The position numbers were made by a program, and so were the translations under genes. From Duganella rivi (GTDB lineage: Bacteria > Pseudomonadota > Gammaproteobacteria > Burkholderiales > Burkholderiaceae_D), in NCBI RefSeq assembly GCF_009857435.1, contig NZ_WWCK01000006.1, positions 173,029 through 237,028 on the forward strand: 64,000 nucleotides of DNA, in the 5' to 3' direction. Numbering within the stretch: position 1 is the first letter of the stretch; the number at the start of each line of letters is the position of its first letter. Positions 42,176 to 49,706 of this stretch are shown piece by piece. Under the pieces are notes generated by a model that worked only from the letters and a program-made list of their open reading frames with translations, ran no database searches and was not told where the DNA came from.

Positions 42176-42844
42176 ATGACCGCCCCACTGGATTCCACCC
42201 TTGTTGCACAATTCCTCTCCGATAATCCGCAGTTCTTTGAAGAGCACGCTGATTTGCTGGGAGAGATCAAACTGTCCAGCCCGCTGACCGGCCGCGCCGT
42301 CTCGCTGCAGGAACGCCAGATGGAAGTGTTGCGCGACAAATACAAAACGCTGGAACTGCGCATGAGCAACCTGATGCGCCTGGCCTCGGAAAACGAAGCC
42401 ATCGCCAACAAGTTCCACCGCTGGACGCAGATCCTGTTGCAATCGGAAGACGTCGGCTCCATGCCGCACGCGGTTGCCGGCGGCTTGAAAACCGCGTTCG
42501 AGGTACCGCAAGCCACCGTGCGCATCTGGGGCACCGCGCCCGACTACTTGGACGAGTGGTTCGTCAAGGGCGTGTCGGAAGACGCGCGCATCTTTGCCAA
42601 CAGCCTGCTGGCCCCATACTGCGGCGCCAACAAGGACTTCGAGGCGGTGCGCTGGCTCGATGATCCAAGCGCCGTGGTATCGACCGTCATCATCCCGCTG
42701 CGCAAGCCGGGCGACAAGCAAGCCTTCGGCCTGCTGATCATGGGCTCGCAAGACGCCAACCGCTTCACCTCGCTGATGGCGACCGATTTCCTGGTCCACA
42801 TCGGCGAAACCTCCAGCACCGCGCTGGCCTGGCTGCTGGCCTGA
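42176..42844 (+). CDS. DUF484 family protein
   Basis: 222 residues. VAQFLSDNPQFFEEHADLL and the coiled-coil LSLQERQMEVLRDKYKTLELRM-type helix are the DUF484 opening. The C-terminal part is a GAF-like domain (VVSTVIIPLRKPGDKQAFGLLIMGSQD). Function is unknown. It lies 5 bases before xerC, a pairing conserved in many proteobacteria (dapF-DUF484-xerC); here dapF is three genes upstream. Confidence 0.92.
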   Translation: MTAPLDSTLVAQFLSDNPQFFEEHADLLGEIKLSSPLTGRAVSLQERQMEVLRDKYKTLELRMSNLMRLASENEAIANKFHRWTQILLQSEDVGSMPHAVAGGLKTAFEVPQATVRIWGTAPDYLDEWFVKGVSEDARIFANSLLAPYCGANKDFEAVRWLDDPSAVVSTVIIPLRKPGDKQAFGLLIMGSQDANRFTSLMATDFLVHIGETSSTALAWLLA

Positions 42845-42849
42845 GCGCC

Positions 42850-43785
42850 ATGAGCGACGCTCCAGACAGCAAGCTGGCCTGGATCGACGCCTACCTCGCC
42901 CACCTGAAAGGCGTGCGCCAGCTGTCGGCGCACACCGTTGCCGCCTACGCCCGCGATTTGCACGAATTGGCGGCGCTGTCCGGCGCGGTTGACTGGTCGC
43001 GCATCGACCAGCACGCCATCCGCCGCCTGACCGCCAAGCTGCACGCGCGGCAACTCGATCCCCGTTCGATCGCCCGCAAGCTGTCCAGCTGGCGCGGCTT
43101 TTTCAATTGGCTCAGCGAGCAGACGCCGCTGGCCGCCAACCCGGTGCAAGGCGTGCGCGCGCCGAAACGTGCCAAGACCCTGCCGCGCGCGCTGTCGGTG
43201 GATGACGCCGTGCAGCTGGTGGCGCCGTCGCGCCCCACAGCCGGCGCCTCGCCCGAACCGGCCGAGCTGTGCAACCGCGCCATGTTCGAATTGCTGTACT
43301 CGAGCGGCTTGCGGGTCTCCGAACTGGCCGGGCTGGACGTGACGCCCGCCAAGGACAGCCTCGGCTGGGTGGAAGCCGGCAACCAGGAAGTGACCGTCAC
43401 CGGCAAGGGCAACAAGCGCCGTACCGTGCCAGTCGGCAAGGAAGCGCTGGCGGCGCTGCAAGCGTGGCTGGCGGTGCGCCCAGCGCCCGCCGACGGCAGC
43501 AACGCCCTGTTCCTCAGTACGCGCGGCACCCGCGTGTCGCCGCGGGTGATCCAGCAGCGCTTGCAGCAGCATGGCGTGACCAGCGGCGCGCCGGTGCACG
43601 TGCACCCGCACATGCTGCGCCACTCGTTTGCCTCGCACGTGCTGCAATCGTCGGGCGATTTGCGGGCGGTGCAGGAAATGCTGGGCCACTCGAGCATCAG
43701 CTCAACGCAGGTCTACACGGCGCTGGACTTCCAGCACCTGGCCGAGGTCTACGACAAAGCCCATCCACGCGCTAAACTGAAGTAG
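42850..43785 (+). CDS. xerC: Tyrosine recombinase XerC
   Basis: 311 residues. It resolves chromosome dimers at dif with XerD. The N-terminal SAM-like core-binding domain (LKGVRQLSAHTVAAYARDLHEL) is followed by the catalytic domain with all residues: Arg in SSGLRVSELAGL, Lys in TGKGNKRRTVPVG, H-x2-R in HPHMLRHSFASH, His in MLGHSSISSTQ and Tyr in VYTALDFQHL. Start ATG 42850, 5 bases after DUF484. Confidence 0.95.
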   Translation: MSDAPDSKLAWIDAYLAHLKGVRQLSAHTVAAYARDLHELAALSGAVDWSRIDQHAIRRLTAKLHARQLDPRSIARKLSSWRGFFNWLSEQTPLAANPVQGVRAPKRAKTLPRALSVDDAVQLVAPSRPTAGASPEPAELCNRAMFELLYSSGLRVSELAGLDVTPAKDSLGWVEAGNQEVTVTGKGNKRRTVPVGKEALAALQAWLAVRPAPADGSNALFLSTRGTRVSPRVIQQRLQQHGVTSGAPVHVHPHMLRHSFASHVLQSSGDLRAVQEMLGHSSISSTQVYTALDFQHLAEVYDKAHPRAKLK

Positions 43786-43832
43786 ATTCCCGGCGACGCG
43801 TGCTGATATTGCTCAATCAGGCGAATTGCTAG

Positions 43833-43851
43833 TGCCGGAAAAATTCCGGCA
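43833..43851. promoter_or_regulatory. Inverted repeat between xerC and the COG0523 GTPase gene
   Basis: TGCCGGAA-AAA-TTCCGGCA, 8-bp arms, 48 bases before the GTPase start. There is no T-run on the right, so a regulator site for the downstream zinc-related genes is as possible as a weak terminator of xerC. Confidence 0.4.
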
Positions 43852-43898
43852 TAATCAGCCGATTGCATTTGTGCATTTTGAAAAGACTGACAAGACCC

Positions 43899-44960
43899 AT
43901 GGCTATGATTCCTACCACCATCCTCACCGGCTTCCTCGGCGCCGGCAAGACCACGCTGCTCAACCGCATCCTGCAGGAAGACCACGGCATGCGGATTGCC
44001 GTCATCGAGAACGAATTCGGCCAGGAAAACATCGACAATGAAATCCTGGTGCAGGACACCGGCGAACAAATTGTGGAAATGAACAACGGCTGCATCTGCT
44101 GCACCGTGCGCGGCGACTTGATCGTGGCCTTGAGCAACCTGGCGCAAAAGCGCGAAGCCGGCGAGATCCAGTTCGACCGCGTGGTGATCGAGACCACCGG
44201 CCTGGCCAATCCGGGCCCGGTGGCGCAGACCTTCTTCGTCGACGAGGAAGTAGGCACTCACTACATGCTGGACGCCGTGGTGACCGTGGTCGACGCCCGC
44301 CATGCCATGGATCAGCTGGATCAGCACGAAGAAGCCCAGCGCCAGGTCGGTTTTGCCGACAAGCTGCTGCTGTCCAAGACCGACCTGGTGAGCGAGGAAC
44401 AGCTGGCCACGCTGACCGCCCGCCTGGCCCGCATCAACCCGCGCGCGCCGGTCAGCAAGTCCGATTTCGGCCGTGCCCCGATCAGCGAGGTGCTGGATCT
44501 GAAAGGCTTCAACCTCAACGACAAGCTGGAACTCGATCCCGACTTCCTGCTGACCGAGCAAGCGCACGAGGAAGGCCATGTGCACGACGAACACTGCGGC
44601 CATGACCATCACCACCACCATGATCATCACGATCACCACGATCACCACCACGGCCACCACACCGACGACATCGCGGCCTTCGTGTTCAAGAGCAACCGCC
44701 CGTTCGACACGGCCAAGCTGGACGAGTTCCTCGGCGGCCTGGTCAATGTGTACGGGCCTCGCATGCTGCGCTACAAAGGCGTATTGTTCATGCAGGACGC
44801 TGATCGCAAGGTAGTATTCCAGGGCGTGCACCAGATCATGGGCAGCGACCTCGGCGCAAAATGGGGAGAAAACGACGTTCGTGGCAGCAAAATGGTATTT
44901 ATTGGTAAAAATCTGCCCAAAGACATCTTTATTAGCGGTTTGGAACAATGTCTGGTATAA
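43899..44960 (+). CDS. CobW/COG0523 GTPase, probable zinc chaperone
   Basis: 353 residues. G3E-family GTPase with Walker A GFLGAGKTT (11-19), the metal-binding C65-I-C67-C68 loop, ENEFGQ, and VIETTGLANPGPV. A histidine-rich insertion (HVHDEHCGHDHHHH and further HDHH units) precedes the C-terminal CobW domain. The family delivers zinc or other metals to client enzymes. The His-rich loop favours zinc storage or transfer. It lies 57 bases upstream of a DksA that lacks zinc-finger cysteines; the same pair belongs to zinc-starvation regulons in other bacteria. Confidence 0.9.
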   Translation: MAMIPTTILTGFLGAGKTTLLNRILQEDHGMRIAVIENEFGQENIDNEILVQDTGEQIVEMNNGCICCTVRGDLIVALSNLAQKREAGEIQFDRVVIETTGLANPGPVAQTFFVDEEVGTHYMLDAVVTVVDARHAMDQLDQHEEAQRQVGFADKLLLSKTDLVSEEQLATLTARLARINPRAPVSKSDFGRAPISEVLDLKGFNLNDKLELDPDFLLTEQAHEEGHVHDEHCGHDHHHHHDHHDHHDHHHGHHTDDIAAFVFKSNRPFDTAKLDEFLGGLVNVYGPRMLRYKGVLFMQDADRKVVFQGVHQIMGSDLGAKWGENDVRGSKMVFIGKNLPKDIFISGLEQCLV

Positions 44961-45017
44961 ACTATCCGGGTTTTGTATGTTGATGACAACTCTGTCGTAT
45001 CGAAGGTAAGCGAAGTT

Positions 45018-45464
45018 ATGACCAAAACTAATAAATCGACCCCCGCAGCCCCTGAGCGCATCCTGACCGAAGAAGAAATTCTGGCGATGGATGACAAGGA
45101 TTATATGAATCCTGCTCAAATGGCTTTCTTCAAGGCGAAACTGCAAGCCTTGGAAAAAGAGCTGCTGAAAAATGCCGGCGAAACCACCGAACACCTGCGC
45201 GAAACCGTGCTGGTACCGGATCCGGCTGACCGCGCCACCATCGAGGAAGAACACGCGTTGGAACTGCGTACCCGTGACCGCGAGCGCAAGCTGCTGAAAA
45301 AAGTCCAGCAATCGATCGTTGCCATCGACGGCGGCGACTACGGCTGGTGCGAGGAAACCGGCGAACCGATCGGCATTCCACGCCTGATCGCGCGTCCCAC
45401 CGCCACCCTGTCGCTGGAAGCGCAGCAGCGCCGCGAACTAAAGCAAAAGCTGTACGGCGACTAA
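45018..45464 (+). CDS. dksA: DksA, RNA polymerase-binding factor (zinc-finger-less type)
   Basis: 148 residues from ATG 45018, with GAAGGTAAG upstream. The coiled coil carries the tip motif D68-P-A-D71-R-A needed at the polymerase active-site channel. In the globular part the four zinc-ligand positions read C111, T114, S132, A135 (WCEETGEPIG, TLSLEAQ), so only one cysteine remains. Zinc-independent DksA proteins (for example P. aeruginosa DksA2) look like this. With ppGpp it adjusts rRNA and amino-acid promoters. Followed by its own terminator. Confidence 0.94.
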   Translation: MTKTNKSTPAAPERILTEEEILAMDDKDYMNPAQMAFFKAKLQALEKELLKNAGETTEHLRETVLVPDPADRATIEEEHALELRTRDRERKLLKKVQQSIVAIDGGDYGWCEETGEPIGIPRLIARPTATLSLEAQQRRELKQKLYGD

Positions 45465-45481
45465 TCCCGCCCGCAGCATCC

Positions 45482-45515
45482 AAAAAGCACGCGCTTAACC
45501 CCGCGTGCTTTTTTT
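45482..45515 (+). terminator. Intrinsic terminator of dksA
   Basis: AAAAAGCACGCG (45482-45493) / CGCGTGCTTTTT (45502-45513), perfect 12-bp stem, 8-base loop, T-run to 45515. Confidence 0.93.
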
Positions 45516-45534
45516 ACGGCTACACTATGCTGCT

Positions 45535-46839
45535 ATGGGATTGTTCTCTCTCTTCAAGAAAACCGATGCGCTGCCGCCGCTGACCGACGACGAGCAGGCG
45601 CGGCTGGCCGCCAATAGCGAGGCCGAACGCCAGAGCCAGGCCGCGCGCCAGCGCGAGATCGCCCGCGCCACCGCCATGAAGATAGACGCGATTGAATCGG
45701 CCATGGCGGCCGATATTTTCAACTTGCCGGAACCGGCGTGGGGCAGCCAGCGCCCGCCACGTCCGCTGCGCGCCGCCGACGCGGACGACGACTTCAGCGG
45801 CATCCCCACCACCCTGCTGCTGACCGACGAACTGCCGCTGGCCAGCGCCGACGACAGCACGCCGGTGGTGGAAGAAATCGCCATCCTGTACGCCAACGGC
45901 CAGACCGCCGTGGCGCAGCAAATGCTGACCGCCGCCGTGGCTGAGACCGCCGGCCAGAACAGCGACCGCGCCGCATGGTGGATGCTGTTCGATCTGTACC
46001 AGGTGAGCGGCCAGCAAGACGCCTTCGACAACCTGTCGATCGACTACGCCAGCACCTTTGAAACCTCGCCGCCGCCATGGCAGGCGATGGCCGCGCCATC
46101 GGCCACGTCGCCGGACTGGGCCGGGCTGACCCCGACCGAGTCCTTCAGCGGCGCGCTGGGCCCGCACATTGCGCCGCAGCTCGATCGCTTGCGCAGCCTG
46201 GCCGGCGCCAACCCGGTGCTGCGGCTGGAGTTCACCCGCGTGGCGGCCGTCAACGCCGACGGCGCGGCGCTGCTGCTGGGCACCCTGCGCCAGCTGCAAC
46301 AACAGCAGCGCGAACTGATCCTGGTCGGCGCGGCTGCCCTCACCACCCATCTGCGCAGCAACCTCGCCATCGGTCGCCGCGACGAGGGCGAAGCCGTCTG
46401 GCTGCTGTTGCTGGAACTGCTGCAACTGCAAAACCGCGAAAAAGAATTCGAGCAGGTCGGCATGGATTACTGCGTGACGTTTGAAGTCTCGCCGCCCTCG
46501 TTCACGCCGCCGCACAAGGTCGCCATGGCGCCGGCGCAACACGTGTCGGCCTCGCCCGACCGTTTCATGTTGCCGCCGATCATAGAACAGCAACTTGGCG
46601 CTTTACTACCGGCCATCCAGCAGTATGCTGAACAGTACCCGGCGCTGGTGTTCGACTGCTCGCGGCTGGCCCGCATCGACTACGCCTGCGCGATCCAGCT
46701 GCACAGCGCGCTGCAAGAGCTGGCCGCTGCGCAGGAAGGCCGCAAAATCGCCTTCCGCGACGTCAACCACCTGGTCACCGCGCTGTTAAGATTGCTAGGC
46801 TACGCCAACCTGGCGCGCATATATCCCCACAAGTACTGA
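45535..46839 (+). CDS. Tandem STAS-domain protein
   Basis: 434 residues from ATG 45535 (MGLFSLFKKTDALPPLTDD). After a charged N-terminal helix and a linker, a short helical region (IAILYANGQTAVAQQMLTAAV) resembles a FimV-like C-terminal repeat. The two similar blocks QDAFDNLSIDYASTFETSPPPW and EKEFEQVGMDYCVTFEVSPPSF are each followed by a STAS-like domain (LRLEFTRVAAVNADGAALLLGTL; LVFDCSRLARIDYACAIQLHSAL). No kinase or phosphatase gene is adjacent. Its role is unknown. It sits between dksA and hslV, with no terminator seen before hslV. Confidence 0.78.
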   Translation: MGLFSLFKKTDALPPLTDDEQARLAANSEAERQSQAARQREIARATAMKIDAIESAMAADIFNLPEPAWGSQRPPRPLRAADADDDFSGIPTTLLLTDELPLASADDSTPVVEEIAILYANGQTAVAQQMLTAAVAETAGQNSDRAAWWMLFDLYQVSGQQDAFDNLSIDYASTFETSPPPWQAMAAPSATSPDWAGLTPTESFSGALGPHIAPQLDRLRSLAGANPVLRLEFTRVAAVNADGAALLLGTLRQLQQQQRELILVGAAALTTHLRSNLAIGRRDEGEAVWLLLLELLQLQNREKEFEQVGMDYCVTFEVSPPSFTPPHKVAMAPAQHVSASPDRFMLPPIIEQQLGALLPAIQQYAEQYPALVFDCSRLARIDYACAIQLHSALQELAAAQEGRKIAFRDVNHLVTALLRLLGYANLARIYPHKY

Positions 46840-46908
46840 CTTGCATTTTTAGTTTCCAGCCCCACTTTTCAGCCTTGAGGCAGTCTGCATCATTACTTTG
46901 AGGTAACT

Positions 46909-47451
46909 ATGGAACAATTTCACGGCACTACCATTCTGTGCGTGCGTCGCGGCAAGCAAGTCGCGCTCGGCGGCGATGGCCAAGTCACGCTCGGCAACAT
47001 CGTCATGAAGGGCACGGCCCGCAAGGTGCGCAAGGTCTACCAAGGCAAGGTCCTGGTCGGTTTTGCCGGCGGCACCGCCGACGCCTTCACCCTGCTCGAC
47101 CGCTTTGAGGGCAAGCTGGAAAAGCACCAGGGCAATCTGCTGCGCGCCTCCGTTGAGCTGGCCAAGGATTGGCGCACCGACCGCGTGCTGCGCCGCCTGG
47201 AAGCGATGCTGCTGGTGGCCGATGCCGAGTCGACGCTGGTAATCACCGGTAACGGCGACGTGCTGGAACCCGAAGACGGCGTCGGCGCCATCGGCTCGGG
47301 CGGCACCTACGCCCAGTCGGCCGCCAAGGCGCTGGTGGAGAACACGGAACTGTCGCCGGCGGAGGTGGTCAAAAAATCGCTGACCATCGCCGGTGAACTG
47401 TGCATCTACACCAATCTGAACCACATCATTGAGACACTGGATCCAGCATGA
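46909..47451 (+). CDS. hslV: ATP-dependent protease subunit HslV
   Basis: 180 residues. Start MEQFHGTTILCVRRG; processing after Gly6 would expose the catalytic Thr7. GGDGQVTLGN and the VGFAGGTADAFTLLDRFE segment are typical. It forms the two-ring proteolytic core of HslUV. Ribosome site TGAGGTAACT; overlaps hslU by ATGA. Confidence 0.97.
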   Translation: MEQFHGTTILCVRRGKQVALGGDGQVTLGNIVMKGTARKVRKVYQGKVLVGFAGGTADAFTLLDRFEGKLEKHQGNLLRASVELAKDWRTDRVLRRLEAMLLVADAESTLVITGNGDVLEPEDGVGAIGSGGTYAQSAAKALVENTELSPAEVVKKSLTIAGELCIYTNLNHIIETLDPA

Positions 47452-48782
47452 ACATGACCCCGCAGGAAATCGTCGGCGAACTCGACAAACACGTGGTGGG
47501 CCAAGGCAAGGCCAAGAAGGCCGTTGCCATCGCGCTGCGCAACCGCTGGCGCCGTCAGCAAGTTGAGGAGCCGCTGCGCCACGAAATCACGCCGAAAAAC
47601 ATCCTGATGATCGGGCCTACCGGTGTCGGCAAGACCGAGATCGCGCGCCGCCTGGCCAAGCTGGCCGATGCGCCGTTCATCAAGATTGAAGCGACCAAAT
47701 TCACCGAAGTCGGCTACGTCGGCCGCGACGTGGACACCATCATCCGCGACCTGATCGATATCGGCGTCAAGCAAACGCGCCAGTCGGAAATGGCGAAGGT
47801 GCGCACCCGCGCCGAAGATGCGGCTGAAGACCGCGTGCTCGACATCCTGCTGCCGCCGGCGCGCGATTTCGGCTTCACGCCGGCGGGCTCGGAAGCGCCC
47901 AAGGATGACGCTACCCGTCAAACCTTCCGCAAGCGTCTGCGCGAACACGAATTGGACGACAAGGAAATCGAGATCGAGCTGGCCGACGCCGGCCCGCAAA
48001 TGGAAATCATGGCGCCGCCCGGCATGGAAGAAATGACCGAGCAGATCAAGTCCATGTTCTCCGGCATCGGCTCGCAGCGCAAGAAAGCGCGCAAGGTCAA
48101 GATCAAGGAAGCCATGAAGTTCCTGATCGACGAGGAAGCCGCCAAGCTCATCAACGAAGACGAGATGAAGCAGAAGGCCATCCAGAACGTCGAGCAAAAC
48201 GGCATCGTGTTCCTCGACGAGATCGACAAGATTGCTTCGCGTTCGGAAGTGGGCGGCGCCGATGTGTCGCGCGCCGGCGTGCAGCGCGACTTGCTGCCGC
48301 TGGTGGAAGGCACCACCGTCAACACCAAGTACGGCATGATCAAGACCGATCACATCTTGTTCATCGCTTCGGGCGCCTTCCATCTGGCCAAGCCGTCGGA
48401 TCTGATTCCCGAGCTGCAAGGCCGCTTCCCGATCCGGGTGGAACTGGAGTCGCTATCGATAGCCGATTTCGAACGCATCCTGACCAGCACCGACGCTTGC
48501 CTGACCAAGCAGTACGAGGCCTTGCTGGCAACCGAGGACGTCAAGCTGGAGTTCTCGCCGGAAGGCATCAACCGCCTGGCGGAGATTGCCTACTCGGTCA
48601 ATGAGCGTACCGAAAACATCGGCGCGCGCCGTCTGTACACGGTGATGGAAAAGCTGCTGGAAGAGTTGTCGTTCACGGCCACCGAAGACACCGGCAAAAC
48701 CATCGTGATCGATGCGGCCTACGTGAATGCCCGTCTGGACGCGCTGGCGGTCAACGAAGACCTGTCGCGGTATGTGCTGTAA
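47448..48782 (+). CDS. hslU: ATP-dependent protease ATPase subunit HslU
   Basis: 444 residues. AAA+ unfoldase with Walker A GPTGVGKTEIARRLA, a long I-domain insert (MEIMAPPGMEEM region), Walker B IVFLDEIDKIA and the ERTENIGARRLYTVMEKLLEE sensor-2 region. It feeds substrates to HslV. Its first codon overlaps the hslV stop. Confidence 0.97.
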   Translation: MNMTPQEIVGELDKHVVGQGKAKKAVAIALRNRWRRQQVEEPLRHEITPKNILMIGPTGVGKTEIARRLAKLADAPFIKIEATKFTEVGYVGRDVDTIIRDLIDIGVKQTRQSEMAKVRTRAEDAAEDRVLDILLPPARDFGFTPAGSEAPKDDATRQTFRKRLREHELDDKEIEIELADAGPQMEIMAPPGMEEMTEQIKSMFSGIGSQRKKARKVKIKEAMKFLIDEEAAKLINEDEMKQKAIQNVEQNGIVFLDEIDKIASRSEVGGADVSRAGVQRDLLPLVEGTTVNTKYGMIKTDHILFIASGAFHLAKPSDLIPELQGRFPIRVELESLSIADFERILTSTDACLTKQYEALLATEDVKLEFSPEGINRLAEIAYSVNERTENIGARRLYTVMEKLLEELSFTATEDTGKTIVIDAAYVNARLDALAVNEDLSRYVL

Positions 48783-48911
48783 GTTCGTGCCGTAAGAGGA
48801 TCACCTTCGGCGGGGGCCGGTCATGGCTCCCGCTCCCGGTGTATGCCTACAGTGTGCCTCATGCGCGCGCGATGTACTAACAGATTATTCCGCGAACTAG
48901 TTTCCAAGCCT

Positions 48912-48938
48912 AAAGGTATCGTGTTACGATACCTTTTT
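48912..48938. terminator. Hairpin with T-run between hslU and the XRE gene
   Basis: AAAGGTATCGT (48912-48922) / ACGATACCTTT (48926-48936), 3-base loop, then TTGTTTTT. It fits an intrinsic terminator of hslVU. It lies only 22 bases before the XRE gene start, so it may also be that regulator's operator or an attenuator. Confidence 0.7.
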
Positions 48939-48959
48939 GTTTTTCTAGCCAGGCGAAAG

Positions 48960-49706
48960 ATGAGCTCACCGGAATTGCTGCTGCAAGTGCTGCGCACCCA
49001 GATGCGGGCTGCGGGCGTGACCTACAAAATGCTGGCCGAACGCATTTCGATGAGCGAGTCGAGCGTCAAGCGCATGTTCGGGCAGCAGGACATGTCCTTG
49101 TCGCGGCTGGCGCAAATCTGCAAGGCAGCCGGCGTGCCGATGGAAGACGTGCTGCGCGGCGCCGCCGACGCCACGCCGCAAGCGGATCGCCTGACGCTGA
49201 CGCAGGAAAAATCGCTGCTGGCCAATCCCAAGCTGCTGCTGATGGCCATTAGCTGCCTCGGCCATTGGACGGTAGAGCAAGTGCTGGAAACCTACGACCT
49301 CACCGAGCCGGAATGCATCGTCCTGCTGGCCGAACTCGATCGTTTGGGATTGATTGAGTTGAAGCCGCTGAACCGCTACCGCCTGCGCGTCTCCAACGCT
49401 TTCCGCTGGCTGCCGGACGGCCCGGTGCAGCAATTCTTCCGCGAGCATGTGGTGGACGACTACTTCGGCGGCAGCTTCAACGGCGATGGTGAAACCTTGC
49501 TGTGCCTGCCGGCGCGCCTGTCGCAGCCGAGCGCGCAAGAACTGGTCGGCCGCATCCAGCAACTGGCCGGCGAACTAGCCCGGCTGCACCAAGGCGACCG
49601 CCGCCTGACACCGCAAGACCGCGACGGCTTCACCCTCCTAATCGGCTTCCGCTCCTGGGAATTCGCCGCCTTCACCGCCCTGCGCCGCAGCGCCTCTACC
49701 AGATAG
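48960..49706 (+). CDS. XRE-family helix-turn-helix transcriptional regulator
   Basis: 248 residues from ATG 48960, with an AGGCGAAAG site; the longer open frame would run through the hairpin. The helix-turn-helix spans about residues 5-60 (LLLQVLRTQMRAAGVTYKMLAERISMSESSVKRMFG). The remaining ~180 residues hold a winged-helix-like segment (CIVLLAELDRLGLIELKPLNRYRL) and a C-terminal domain that I cannot name. It converges with the PlpD gene, overlapping it by 11 bases. Confidence 0.85.
   Translation: MSSPELLLQVLRTQMRAAGVTYKMLAERISMSESSVKRMFGQQDMSLSRLAQICKAAGVPMEDVLRGAADATPQADRLTLTQEKSLLANPKLLLMAISCLGHWTVEQVLETYDLTEPECIVLLAELDRLGLIELKPLNRYRLRVSNAFRWLPDGPVQQFFREHVVDDYFGGSFNGDGETLLCLPARLSQPSAQELVGRIQQLAGELARLHQGDRRLTPQDRDGFTLLIGFRSWEFAAFTALRRSASTR

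Noticed and set aside
44578..44814. Small His/Thr-rich ORF inside the COG0523 gene
   Set aside because: It is a frame shadow of the CAC/CAT-rich histidine stretch of the GTPase.
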